Assembly (NCBI RefSeq): GCF_963678635.1
Contig: NC_087062.1
Span: 49,922,178 to 49,986,177, forward strand
DNA from: Symsagittifera roscoffensis
Lineage: Eukaryota; Xenacoelomorpha; Acoela; Convolutidae
Direction of reading: 5' to 3'
DNA: 64,000 nt
In this document: in pieces, positions 34,121 through 44,716 of the stretch
Numbering within the stretch: position 1 is the first letter of the stretch
How the letters are laid out: each line of letters starts with the position of its first letter
The notes under the pieces: generated by a model
Databases searched by the model: none
Told to the model about the DNA's origin: nothing
What the model saw: only the letters and a program-made list of their open reading frames with translations
Made by a program: the position numbers and the translations under genes

Positions 34121-36040
34121 TTTTTGAACATTTTCTTTTTGAAAAAGTCACAAGAAATATTAGCATCCTGATAAAACTTCTTACGTGTTAAAATTTATTT
34201 ATAAATTTCTATGTTAAAAGCATTTAAATGTAATAAATTATACTTGACGGAATTTTTCCGAGGAAATATTCAATTATCATTAGAATTTTGATACGCTCAA
34301 AACTTACAGAACCATAACCTATCATTGAAACAATCAACTACTTTCAACAAATTGACTCACACTTTGAGTTTTAATCTTTCCGAACCCTTTCCAAAAAATC
34401 TGACCCGAGAGTTTGGGTAGAAGCAAGCTTCTGGACAGAGCTTAGATGTGGATATTTGAATTTTTCAAGCAACTTGTTTCCAATTTAACCAAAAACTCAA
34501 AAGTTGAACTAATAGTTTTTCGAAGAACACTGAAAGCTGTCGAAAAGTTCCACCAGAGAAAATGACGTCATCACACATTAAATTCTAGAACTTTCCAACT
34601 GTTAAAATCTCTACAATAGCTCCTTGTACTATCTGAATCTTTTAAACTCTAAAACAATCTATTGTAAAACCACGCACTCCACTGTTTTTTTATCAGAGTG
34701 ATGAGATTGATGAAGTATAATATCGATTTCAGATAATTTGGTTTTTTTTGTGTTCAAATCTAATTCAAGATGTTGATTCAAGGTTGTGAAAAAAGAGTAG
34801 TTTTCGAGAAAACTTCTTTTTTAGAAATTGTCTTAACAAAAGCTTCAGTTCAACAAAAATTTTGATTCTGATAATCAGAAAATTTCTTATGAGCAAAAAA
34901 TTCAGCTAACAAAATTTTCTCTCTTTTAAACAAATAACAGTATTGTTGAAGATTTTTTGAATTTTTTCAGATACTTTGTGCGTTTTCAGATGAATGAAAT
35001 GTAGGAAAAACCTACTGATGTTTTAGCTGGTAATTAGATACAGCTGACAAGAATAATTTTCATTTTAATTGAAGTTTTAATACAATTCAGTTCATTCCAA
35101 CTCAGCCATCATCATGAACAATTGTTTTAGAAAAGACGGAAATAAGTCCCAAAAGTTAAAGCTAACCATAATGAGCGAGTTACTGCCTCCAGTTTGAAAT
35201 TAGTACAAAAACTATCAGGACTCGCAAGTTTAAAAAATATTTTCTTAATCGTTTGAGCAAATTATCATAGATCTTTCAGAGAGAGGAGAGAAAGTGAGAG
35301 TAAGTTGATCAGAGACATTCAAAAATTATGAGCTATGTCTTAAACACATTCGAGACTTAAGTACGCGTTTTCATACGAGAACTTAAATGAAAATTGTTTT
35401 GGTGAAATAGCGGGTTTGGGATACGGAAAGATTTCATGTAGTAAAAAATGCTATTTATTAGAACCTGCTTGAGTTTGACATCTTCTACAGAGATCCGTCT
35501 AATTGTTTCATTCCCTTGAGATTTTGGTTGCCTGATTGGCGAAAAACTGAAACAATTTTTGAAGGAAGAAATCTTATTGATTCAACAGAATAAACTATTT
35601 CTGCAGAGAACAAAACCATCTTGTGCTTTAGGAAGAAACAAGCAACAAAGAAGTCGAAAATTAACTCAAATGGTTTTCTACATATAACTTTACTGTTTTT
35701 TGCACATATGTTAAAGTTTCGTTCTTATCAATCTTTTCTTTCAAATTGAATCAAAAAATTTTGAGCAAAACCTTCAAACCTTTACAGATGCTGCAGCAAA
35801 TTCAAAACGAATGATCAAAGTCAGTTAATCAATTAAACAGCATTTTTAAATAATCGTTTTGTAATGAACTTTAACCAATATAAAAACATAATAAAGTTTT
35901 CATCAAAGAAAACTCATTTTCTTTAGTTTTGATCTCTTCGAATTCTTTCTAAGAAAGCTGAACCGAGAGTTCATGTGGATGCAAGTTTTCGATATGAATT
36001 TGAATTATGTCTCCTGGATTTTCTCAAAACTTTTCGTTTC
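34120..36040. other. AT-rich sequence without recognised genes
   Basis: Nothing gene-like is convincing on either strand. Its mirror is 61,470-63,380. Scattered substitutions separate the two copies, and no reading frame is protected. Confidence 0.6.
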
Positions 36041-36043
36041 TTT

Positions 36044-36226
36044 ACAATACTAGGAATCTTCTCGGCTCCTTTTTATCGTATGGTACCTTAAACTGTCCGA
36101 CGAAGTTGATCACTTGTCCGCTTGATTCAACAATGTTTGAAGGGAACCTGTGTTTGTACAAGTGATTTTTGCTTGGAATTGTGAATTTATATAGGAGAAT
36201 CAGCGCCTACACAATTTCCAAATCCA
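36044..36226. repeat. Direct repeat A, copy 1
   Basis: CAATACTAGGAATCTTCTCGG...CGTATGGTA...GTGTTTGTACAA...GCTTGGAATTGTGAATTTAT...GCGCCTACACA matches 37398-37587 in the same order with perhaps one base in seven changed. The mirror in the right arm is about 61281-61465. Confidence 0.75.
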
Positions 36227-36419
36227 GAAAAGCCGGCGAAACTTTTCGTTTTTTGATTTTACTTCATTATGTGAAAATCAAGTTGAGTCACACTGTTTTA
36301 TTCAGCTTTTTGTTAACGTAAAGTCATTGTTTTCACTTCTCTTCATCTGCTTTGTTTGCTCCTCTACTCAAAAATGTACCCAAGAAAAAAATCTAGTTTT
36401 AGTTATAATGAGTTTTTGA

Positions 36420-36659
36420 AGAATCAAAGAAGAATTGGGAGTTTTTTTGTTCCCAAATGTTCACAAGGAAATAAGTTACTTTGCTCGATGTTTCCAAATA
36501 TCCAAGAAGAAAGAATTTGGACCAAATGAAAAGTCTCAGCAGCAAGTCTACCTCGCTCAAAAAGAAGAAGAAGAAGCAATCTCGGCTATTCGTGATGCTT
36601 TTATTCACGGTAGTGAAAGCCTTGGAATCGTTCCTATATTGCAACGCAGTTCTCTTTAA
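36420..36659 (+). pseudogene. Possible terminal exon of an unrecognised gene
   Basis: The frame is open from a TGA at 36417 to TAA at 36657 and has no ATG start. The peptide is hydrophilic, with a Lys/Glu-rich middle (KKKEFGPNEK, then QKEEEEAISAIRDAF), and ends ILQRSSL. Its mirror copy at 60,851-61,087 keeps the frame: a CAG triplet is missing there (one Gln fewer), and the visible changes are mild (Glu to Asp, Ser to Asn, Ser to Thr). That in-frame pattern favours former or present coding use. An upstream acceptor AG and further exons are not identified. The opposite strand is also open here, but its product is Phe-rich and less convincing. I do not recognise the protein. Confidence 0.35.
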
Positions 36660-36669
36660 GAATGAATAA

Positions 36670-37280
36670 TGGGTTATATGTTTGAAATAGCAAGTTAGAA
36701 AAGAAGACGAGTCTGTACCGCAATCAAGAAGTACAATGTCTAATGCCAGCCTACATTCAGATTTGATGTTTCACGGCAAAAAGGACTTAATCTGTGAAAC
36801 AAGTAGTCTATGTCAATTATTTATTGAACGATTTCAAAAAACTGTCCCAAATTTTGAGAGATTTTTCGATTGCTGAACTGTAATAAAAAATCACATTTAA
36901 TTTTGGGGATAGTTTGTGTGTTTTTTACTTATATTATGACGCCCTCAAAATCAATTTTCCTCATTGAAGTGTACCCTTTGAGATAAAAATTTTAATTTTT
37001 TTTAAAAAATGAAGAACAAACAACCAATCAATTTGAAATATGCAACTTAAAAAACTGAATCTAACTAAATAAATAATTTTTCCTGTCTTTTTTGCAAAAT
37101 TCACTATAAAATGTAATATAACTAATACTTTCTATCTAGAGTTGGCAACTATTCGTAATATTTAGACAAACAGACAGACAGAAAATATATCTAATTGAAT
37201 TTTTCTCAACTTTTTTTGAATTTGGGTACTCTATTGGTTGTTTTCCTTTCTTTTTCTTTTCTTTTTTCCATAGTTTGGGA
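36670..37280. other. AT-rich sequence without recognised genes
   Basis: No supported feature. It contains a short GACAAACAGACAGACAG run near 37164-37180 (one base different in the mirror) and a CTTTCTTTTTCTTTTC pyrimidine tract at its end. Confidence 0.5.
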
Positions 37281-37286
37281 TTTTAT

Positions 37287-37372
37287 TTGGTTACATGAAT
37301 TCTTTTATAACAAGTCAGTTGCTGAGTAAAAGAAATACAATTCAATTTTTATAACTCATAATGCGATTGGAT
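37287..37372. repeat. Direct repeat B, copy 1
   Basis: GGTTACATGAATTCTTTTATAA...AGTCAGTTGCTGAGTAAA...AACTCATAATGCGATT recurs at about 37615-37700 with around 15% changes. Order in the arm is A1, B1, A2, B2, so the A and B pieces look like parts of a larger old duplication. Confidence 0.7.
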
Positions 37373-37397
37373 CTTTTCCAATTCATTCGTTTTTTTT

Positions 37398-37587
37398 GCA
37401 ATACTAGGCATCTTCTCGGCTCCTTTCCATCGTATGGTAACGTGAACTGCCCGACTATGCTGATTGAACACTTCTCCGCTTGATTTACCAATTTTTCAAG
37501 GGAATCTGTGTTTGTACAATCGATTAATGCTTGGAATTGTGAATTTATTTGGGGTAAGTAGCGCCTGCACAGTTTCCATAATCGGAA
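37398..37587. repeat. Direct repeat A, copy 2
   Basis: Second copy of the 36044-36226 segment: GCAATACTAGGCATCTTCTCGG through GCGCCTGCACAGTTTCC. Mirror at about 59925-60112. Confidence 0.75.
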
Positions 37588-37606
37588 ACTTTTTTCATCA
37601 TTTGAG

Positions 37607-37700
37607 ATTCCGATTGGTTACATGAAATCCTTTAAAACGAGCCAGTTGCTGAGTAAAGGGAACTGAATTCAGTTTTTTAAAACTCATAATTCGATTTAGC
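37607..37700. repeat. Direct repeat B, copy 2
   Basis: GGTTACATGAAATCCTTTAAAACGA...CAGTTGCTGAGTAAA...AACTCATAATTCGATT, related to 37287-37372. Mirror at about 59808-59900. Confidence 0.7.
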
Positions 37701-37884
37701 TGAAAAAAGGTACAAATCCTTGAAAAACTTTTTGAGAGAAAAAAAGTTTTCTTCAAAAATTATGGTATTATTGGGAAGGTTTTACAAATTGTATTTCAAT
37801 GAGAATAATTTTTCTGTCCAAAATTTTTCCAATGACTGAATTGGATACCTATCAAATTTTCAAAACATATGTTAGCAAAACAAG

Positions 37885-37921
37885 TGCAGAAGTGGCGGAG
37901 TAGTAACGCTGATGGAGATCA
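37885..37921 (+). pseudogene. Possible tRNA 5'-half relic
   Basis: GCAGAAGTGGCGGAGTAGTAACGC looks like the acceptor 5' strand, box A and D arm of a class II (Ser/Leu) tRNA. Nothing tRNA-like follows, and no T arm or box B is visible. It is conserved in the mirror at 59587-59623. Chance resemblance is possible. Confidence 0.25.
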
Positions 37922-38139
37922 GGTCATATAAATTTTTGTTGTAAAGGAACACCAATAACTCAATAAATTTTTTAAAAAACAATTAGAGGAGGCGTGATGA
38001 AAGAAAAGTTTTGTCGGATCTTTGACGAATCATTTTGTTTACGTTTACACGAGTGGAATCGTTTTGAATGTTCAATCTTCTAATAACAAACCAATGGAAA
38101 AACCTATAAAAAAATTGCAGACCCGGAAAATCATATTGT

Positions 38140-38630
38140 TTTGATTGAATCGAAATGATTGATCGATTTTGAATTTTTTTTTAGATGGGCTTTCTTTTTT
38201 TCTGGAGAGCTTTGAAATTTTATATCCGCAAATCCTTTTTTGGGATTATTTATTATCAAAAAAACAATTACTTCCTAAAGATGGAATGTCAGGTGTGGTT
38301 GGTTGGAATTATAATGGATAAAATATCCAAAAAAATGGAGCTAGATTTTATATGATTCAAATTATATATTATGAAAATTCCACTATAGGTAAGGCTCGGA
38401 ACCAAATGGTTGACTACAAAACCGTTGGAAGCTCCATGAAAAAACGGACGCTTGATTCTATAGGGTCAATTTCCAGCTTTTTTGAAATTCCTTGATAAAG
38501 TGAGCTCCATTCTGATTGATTGATTTATATTTCAGTTACACCAAACAGGATGGACATCATTCTGATTTTTTTTTTAAAACCAATTGCTCAACGTAGATGC
38601 ATAACTCTTAGACTTACAACAGAAAAACGC
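38140..38630. repeat. Dispersed repeat related to the 28.4 kb insertion
   Basis: Diverged homologue of 28,390-28,800 (see that entry for shared landmarks), present again in the right arm at about 58,880-59,370. Three copies in one window suggest an old interspersed element. No ORF or terminal repeat gives its class. Confidence 0.55.
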
Positions 38631-38639
38631 TTTGCATCA

Positions 38640-39480
38640 GTGATCTTACTGCTAGTATAGTTAAATTAAAATTTTTCTAAGAAATTGTAGTTTTTGTATA
38701 AACTCGAGTTGATTATTGTCTTTTTTTTCTTCCGAGGAGAATTTAAATCCTGATTTTTGCCCAAAAAAATTCATTGAAAAATATATATTTTTTGACTATT
38801 TGAATTGACTTTCTCAACCTTTGTTTATTTTCAGCAGAACACAAAATTAAATAATTGTCTATATAAGAGGTTTAAAATGGCACGTTTTGGATAGATGCTG
38901 AATCTAAGATGAAAAGTTTTCAAAGAACTTCTTCCGAAACTATGGTTGTTTTCACAATTCTTCCAAGTTTCTGCATGAGTTCGGTTGATTTGAGCGTCGT
39001 TTTGGTGTTCAGAGCATTACATAACACGTCCTGTCTTAAATACACATCTTACTCCATTTTTTAAAGGAAAAATTGACAAAAACCCCATAATTCTATGCAA
39101 ATTCTTGTGTCCTTGTCTTAAATTAAAACGATGTAATAATCAATTTGGTTTTGATTCTACCCTGTACACGTAATACAACGTTGGTTTTTCACAATTAGAT
39201 AAGAAACGAAAAAAAATTGGTCAACACTTGAGATTTGTGAAAAAATTTTCAAGAACTTGAATTTTTTTGCACAAAAATTTTTGCATCTGTAATTTACGAT
39301 CAAAAACTCTCAAGCCTTTCCGAATTCTTATACATGAAATTTTAAACACCTCCCTTAAGAGTCTTAAGCAATGCTCTATCGGCAAAATCAGGCACCAAAA
39401 GATTTTTGGACTTTTTTTGAACCTTACCATCAGACCATTAGAAACGCTGAAACCTATCATTTAGCTCAATGCATTGGGAT
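38640..39480. other. AT-rich sequence without recognised genes
   Basis: No supported gene. The mirror (about 58,030-58,870) carries a 23 nt insertion near 58165 that this arm lacks. Confidence 0.5.
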
Positions 39481-39483
39481 ATC

Positions 39484-39760
39484 TATTCACTAGGTTAACA
39501 CATAGGGCGGAGACCGGATAATATGTAGCCCTTCTTAATTTATGGGGGTCTGAACATCCCTGGCTGAATAAATCCAACAAAAACTCCTCATTTGCTATGA
39601 CCTCAAATACTCCTCATGGGCTATGGCCCTCCTCACTCATGGGCTATAAAAAGCCCTGTAGCTGGCATTAAAAATTAGACAAACATTTTGTGACAGCCAG
39701 TAAAAATAGTCAAAGATGGATCTCAGGCTGTCTCGTTAATTTGAGTAAGTTTTGCCTCTC
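39484..39760. other. Compact TATA-containing element, possible LTR fragment
   Basis: A G+C-richer island in AT-rich surroundings. It has three spaced ACTCCTCAT motifs followed by GGGCTATGGCC and GGGCTATAAAAAGCCC, a palindrome with a TATA box at its centre (39641-39656). The layout resembles an LTR or other element promoter. Fully mirrored at about 57,728-58,004. Confidence 0.35.
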
Positions 39761-40440
39761 ATTTTTTTAAAATCAAGATTTCTCAATTGGTTGAGATCTC
39801 AAAACAACATTTTTCAAACTGACGATAACAAGGGGAAAATAAAAACGACAATCGACCTGAAAAATTGAGCTAGTTTTTTGATAAAAAAAGTTTGCATAAA
39901 ATTTGGTTATCTGGAAAGGAAATGTATCATAAGACAACATCTAAGATTTTCCCCCAAATAAATTTTTTTAGGACTGATACTATATGTGGCTAATAATCAA
40001 AAGTATTTCAGCTAAAGTTATGGTATTTTAGCTTAACTTGTGGTCTTTTTAGCCAAATGTATAGTACTTTCATCTAAAAACTAGAAAACAACTGCAATGA
40101 CGGAGTGTCCAAGGCATTGAAAATCTAGTTAAATATGATCTTCTCGTATCTTGATTTTGCCTAGGAAGCCTTCCCTGAAAAAAATTGGATTTTCGTTGCA
40201 AGAAAAATCATTTACCAATCATCCTTTAACTTGAGCTGTGCGGATATCTGTATATCGATTAAGCAGCTTTTTTTTAATGTTCATTCATATAGAATCGGTA
40301 ATTCTATTGTACTACACGCTTTAGTAACCTGAGCTGAAGATCGGTCGATTATTATGTTAAGTAGTACAGCATTTAAAGGTTTGAGCACAAAATAGTTCAA
40401 TTTTTGAAGATTTCCTCCCTCCTAATGTTATGAAATTAGG
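39760..40440. other. AT-rich spacer with a small inverted repeat
   Basis: No gene seen. TTGTACTAC and GTAGTACAGC form an 8 bp inverted pair about 45 bp apart near 40309-40370. The same TGTACTAC sequence marks the edge of a possible LTR in the next block. Confidence 0.4.
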
Positions 40441-40968
40441 ATGAGCGATACTAGAGATGATTTGACGCGGGCATAGGAAAAACGGGACACCTCAGACCCT
40501 TGGGGCAAGTGATGATTGGACCCGGAAGTGTAAATGGCCCTATCAGAACTCGGAAACTAGCGGCGGTATTAGGCTCAAATTTTAGTATGTTGTAAGTCTA
40601 GCTGAGGGAAGCTTAAATTTGGAACTCCAGAACCCTAAGACCCCCATTTCCAGTTTTATGCCCTAAGTTAACAAACCCATCCCTTGCTTTCGGAGTTCGT
40701 TTCTCGGCCTCCAACGAGCGCAGGGAGCTGAAACGTGGACGGATTATTTGAAGTGGCAAGATACATCTTGTGTTATAATTTGAACTAAATCCAGCGGTTG
40801 GACAGGAAGCTAATAGCACTTGAACAAAACACCCATTTAGATCGGAAATAGGCAATTCACGCAAAATAATGGACGCTGGCATAATGATTTTAATGCAGAA
40901 ATTGACATGAGATACAAACCCCGAAAAAAGCCCCTTGTGGGTGATAACCTTCAGGCGACTCCTTCCGG

Positions 40969-41328
40969 TGTTATTAACTCCTTCCGGAAAAAAGAGATAA
41001 TGGACCTTAGAAAGGGGATAACTTGTGAAGTATTGATGAGTTATGGGTGGAACTTGATCGTTAGGACCCCCAAGGGGTACTGAACCCGAATCTGGAAATT
41101 TGAACCCGGTTGACCCCTGGCTGACCTTAAGTTGACCTTTGGGCGTTTTGACTCCAAAAATGCATAGAAAACCTCGATATTGAAACCGGAAAGTGGCATG
41201 CTCCCCAGCCCAACCCCTGGAAATGAGAACGGGTCGCCTTGATAAAAATTGTGAGGATATATATACTGGGAACTAGAGCAGAAGATGATAGCCATTTAGC
41301 TTTTACATTGCAAGCCTTGAGTAGTACA
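40969..41328 (-). mobile_element. Possible solo LTR inside the G+C-rich block
   Basis: On the minus strand the stretch starts TGTACTACTCAAGGC and ends GGAGTTAATAACA, so it has TG...CA ends and about 360 bp, with a TATATATA box inside. The flanking five bases do not match each other, so no target-site duplication supports it. Confidence 0.25.
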
Positions 41329-42097
41329 GTTATTTCAAAGTGGATTTGGTAAAAATTGGGTACAGTTTAGCTTGGCGAATGATCTTTTGGTAGCAATTCA
41401 ATTAGACTAAAGAGGAAATTGATAGGAACAATACCGCAGTATGATAATTATGTCTCTTTAATAGTATGAACGGACGGGGAATTTACTTGGCTTCCCGGAT
41501 TTGACATTTTGGTTTGATTTGGCTTCTAATAGATGAACTACGTTCCCTGCTAGCTTGAAGGTTGGGGTTTTTATAGAGTACAGATTAAAAAAATTCTAGA
41601 TGCTCGGAATGAATTAGCTACTTATGAAAAGGATCTCCCCCTACCCTTTGGAAATCGGAACCTCAGCGGGATAATTAAATAAAGACCTTGGGAGGGACAC
41701 TGAGTAAACATAGCATGATTTGGAGGTTGAGTTGAATTCGAGTTGAAATAAGCGTGAAAAGATAGATGAAAGAAACCGAACTTGGCACGTGGCAGGGATG
41801 ACAGGAAGAGGGATAAAGTCCAAAAACATTGGGCGGATGGGTGGTTTAAGCGAGTGTCAGGACTGATATGGAATGATGTGACTTAACTGAAATCAAAGGT
41901 AAAGAAGGATAAGAAATTGGAGGGTACCGGAGAGCTTTAAGAGTCGGAACAATTATTGTTAGTTAGCCGAATAGTTGGTTTTCAGTAAGAGAGAGAACGA
42001 TTGAGCAAGCCGAGAGGATTAGTTGGTCCATGGAGGACGCTTTTGCTTTAAACGATGCTAGTTGTATCTCACAGTTGTTAGAAAAAAGTCTAGCTGA

Positions 42098-42204
42098 TTT
42101 GAACCCGATTTTAGAACCCGGTTAAACTATTTGAGCGAACGAGTTGCGCTTGAACCCGAGTTGCAATTAGAACCGGGTTGAATTAGTTGTGTGAGCGAGT
42201 TGAA
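42098..42204. repeat. Two diverged tandem copies of an ACCCGGTT repeat
   Basis: TTGAACCCGATTTTAGAACCCGG...TGAGCGAACGAGTTG is followed directly by TTGAACCCGAGTTGCAATTAGAACCGGG...TGAGCGAGTTG. The period is about 52 bp. Confidence 0.65.
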
Positions 42205-42639
42205 ATGCTGGAGTAGGCGATTTTTGAATCGATTCAACCGCAAATTGACGAGAGAGTTTACGAAGGGACTGATGGGAACGAAACGCGGGCTTCGTTATAG
42301 AAGTTATTGAATAGTAGTTAGCGCATAAAGGGCATCGTAAATAGCTTTTGTTTCCTTTGCGATTGAGAATTCACTAATTGTGCCCACGATTTGCTGAACT
42401 AGCTAGAAACTCAAGAAAAGAGCAGAAAAGAGCATAAACCAAAGAGGGAAGTTGCGTAATCCTTTGATCGGTCGATTTAGTTTGACCACCAACATAGCCC
42501 TTTCGGGATCATGGATAATATCTTGTCTTAGTGTCCCCCGCTAATACACGGTAAAAAGGGGAGAAACTCTGCGTCCGCCACAAAAAGTGAAAGCGTGCCT
42601 ATAGGAGACGGCTTCCCGGAAGAAATCTACACTTCTAAT

Positions 42640-43200
42640 AAGTTTTAATTTATGCCAGTTTTTGTAATATTCAAAGTAACTTATGATCAAGTTAGCAAAC
42701 ATGGGATATTTGTGATATTGTTTATACGCTATCAAATTAAAAACTTAAACCCCACTTGAAATTTTGACAATCTCTGATTCGGTTGAATATTTTTTATCAC
42801 ACGTTTTTGTGAAGTACTTTCTAGGAAACAATTTTATGGGCATCGTTTGAAAAAAAATTTCGATCGAAATTGTGGAATTTGTTTATGATGCTATTTTTAG
42901 ATTATGAGTAGAAACACTGCCCGAGAAAACAAACAAAAAAACAGAAAAGGTTTTTTCATGATTGAAAGGATATTCTTCTTTCAATCCTTTTTGAAAAAAA
43001 TTTATATAATTTTTTTTGCTAAAAGAGGCGTCCATATAAAAAATCTTGGCCACTAGAAAGATCCATAGAAGCACGATTTGTTGTTGTTTTTCGCCTAATC
43101 AGACTCTTGAAAATGAGCCGAAGTGACCTAATGGTGTCTTCACTTTCGATTCAGATTTGTTTTCGAAGAGTTATTTAAGGAACTCAGTAACTAGCTAGCG
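42640..43200. other. AT-rich spacer without recognised genes
   Basis: Nothing supported. The mirror is about 54,270-54,835. Confidence 0.5.
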
Positions 43201-43277
43201 CTTGAATAAAATTTTTATTTCTACAATTGTCTGAAAGAGAAAAAATTGTTTGGCGTTCCAGTTTTCTTCACGGAAAA

Positions 43278-43501
43278 ATGGATCAAGAAGCTTATCACAA
43301 AGCCTTGAAGTTTTTTTATGAGCGCTTCAAAAATGCTGTGTTGCAGCAAAAACTCTTATTTTCTCAAACGCTTCATTTTAGTAACCTAAGACTTTTGGAA
43401 AAAGTGATGTTCTTCACGACGCCAAGTTCGATTTTAGAATTCACAAAAAAGTGGTTTCTCCGGTCGATAAATTCTTCAACAGCTGTTTTCAATGATTTTG
43501 A
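43278..43501 (+). pseudogene. Possible exon of an unrecognised gene
   Basis: From ATG 43278 the frame encodes a Leu/Phe/Lys-rich peptide beginning MDQEAYHKALKFFYERF and ending STAVFNDF. A good 5' splice donor GTAAGT (43502-43507) overlaps the frame's own TAA stop, so the exon would end there. The frame is also open upstream to before 43227 without another ATG. The mirror copy (minus strand, ATG at 54193) has one extra A in the poly-A run, which shifts the frame near residue 63, so at least that copy is broken. No family recognised, and no matching downstream exon found. Confidence 0.35.
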
Positions 43502-43768
43502 GTAAGTACCCAATTGAATCCAATGACAAATAAAGTCGACTAAACTTATGATTTTTCTGTTTGTGGTGTTCGAAGTCAATAGCATATCAAACATGTTTTT
43601 TTAATCTATCAATTACGCATTTCTAAACTTGGTTCTGATTTGAGTCGTCAGATTCTGCAGTGTCTCTGGATTTAACAAATATAAAGAAGAACCAGGGATA
43701 AATAAATGTCAGTCCACTTAATTTTCCGTTAGCCCAAATGGAACAAATTTAACGCCTACTTGCTGTTT

Positions 43769-44133
43769 TGGAACCAGATCTAAACTAGTATTTATCATTG
43801 GTTATCATTACGATATTTTATCTCTATAAAATGTTAAATATTAACCAATCATACTCCATCAAAATAAGAACCTATTTATTTGTAAAGTAGTGAAACTACT
43901 TGTAGTTTCAACACCAGAACAATTTGAATTAAACTTAGAATTCAGTTGTTCTCATTCTGGAACTAACTCGCGTTAACCGGTGTACGCTAGATCTATTGAG
44001 ACTTGAAGTTGTAGGAGAAAGATTAAGATCGGTATTAGACTAAGAAGTTGTACGAATCTATCCGTCCGAAAATAAAATAGCGTGACGAGCAGACGGTGTA
44101 CCCTATCTGAAATTACTCTATGAGTACAGTACA
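43769..44133. mobile_element. LTR-like repeat 1 (left arm, outer)
   Basis: 365 bp, starting TGGAACCAGATCT and ending GAGTACAGTACA. It is homologous over its full length to 46189-46553 and 48055-48419, while the flanks differ. It contains a TATAAAAT-like box and GCGTGACGAGCAGACGG. It is the most diverged of the three. The preceding bases (TGCTGTTT) are not element sequence, so its start marks the outer element boundary. Confidence 0.7.
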
Positions 44134-44243
44134 ATATACATAACTCATCTCAATACACCAGCACGACAACCTCATCGCCGTTATCATTATAATAACTCTA
44201 AATACACATCACCATTTTTTCTTAACTTCGCCTATTGTATTAA

Positions 44244-44716
44244 AGACCCTTACAAGGCATCCTCCGAAATTATGACCCCATCACCCAGATGCATATCTTC
44301 TGTCCCCTAACCAAACTCCTAATTGTAGACGAATCTCGCCCACAAATTATCCCTCACGAATTCTTCCAGCCCGTTGAAATCCCAATCATTGAATTTATAT
44401 TTAAAAAAAATTGCTTTAATCACAAATTATATAATCTTATTGAAAACAAACCGTATGAACAATCACCTAAAACTGAAGAACACAACATCATTTAAGCACT
44501 CGAATTGCTTTGGCCAATTCTGCAAACTAAACACATCATTCGTTTGCTAGCTAAACTACTAACCTCATCTGATATCATCCACGATGTTTTCCCCATGATT
44601 TCTTCACCGACGAATAGGTAAAATGAATTCAATTTTTCACTAATAAAATCAAATAACACTAACCCCTATTTTAATTTTTTTTTTTCATAGGCAAAACCAT
44701 CTTTCATCTACAAAAC
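44244..44716 (+). pseudogene. Broken gene fragment with one intron
   Basis: The frame is open from a TAA at 44241. It reads ILRNYDPITQMHIFCPLTK, continues to EEHNII and meets TAA at 44493. The same frame then stays open from 44496 to 44618 (ALELLWPILQTKH...). It meets a donor GTAAAATG at 44618 and, 73 nt later, an acceptor TTTCATAG at 44690, with ACTAAC as a branch site at 44658. After splicing it reads nine codons more and stops. The in-frame stop is shared by both arms. Balanced composition and a well-placed intron argue for real gene origin, perhaps captured by the LTR element. The mirror copy (52,753-53,225) has several amino acid changes. No family recognised. Confidence 0.45.
44618..44690 (+). 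other. Candidate spliceosomal intron, 73 nt
   Basis: GTAAAA donor, ACTAAC branch-like site 27 nt before the end, pyrimidine-rich tract and TCATAG acceptor. The size and ACTAAC signal are typical of fungal introns. In the right arm the same intron is 52,780-52,851. Confidence 0.45.

Larger units (their letters stand above)
40440..42640. mobile_element. G+C- and CpG-richer block, probable retrotransposon debris
   Basis: Base composition changes sharply from the AT-rich flanks: CCGG, ACCCGG and CGAG steps are frequent. A TATATATAC box lies near 41261. No Gag or Pol motif is readable. Short frames are open on the minus strand (for example 40613-40882 from an ATG, with a frameshift relative to the mirror), but none is convincing. 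Mirrored at about 54,835-57,035. I infer an old LTR-retrotransposon fragment. Confidence 0.45.

Noticed and set aside
37164-37180. GACAGACAGACA run as a possible microsatellite or telomere-like motif
   Set aside because: Only about four repeats, and not a known telomere sequence.
40613-40882. 89-codon minus-strand frame (99 codons in the mirror at 56591)
   Set aside because: It has an ATG and reasonable composition, but the two copies differ by a frameshift at the end and the stretch lies in probable retrotransposon debris. Kept only as a remark in that block.
43769-44133. Reading the LTR-like repeat as a terminal-inverted-repeat DNA transposon because of its internal palindrome
   Set aside because: The palindrome is internal and not at the ends, while the TG...CA ends and direct repetition around internal sequence fit an LTR better.
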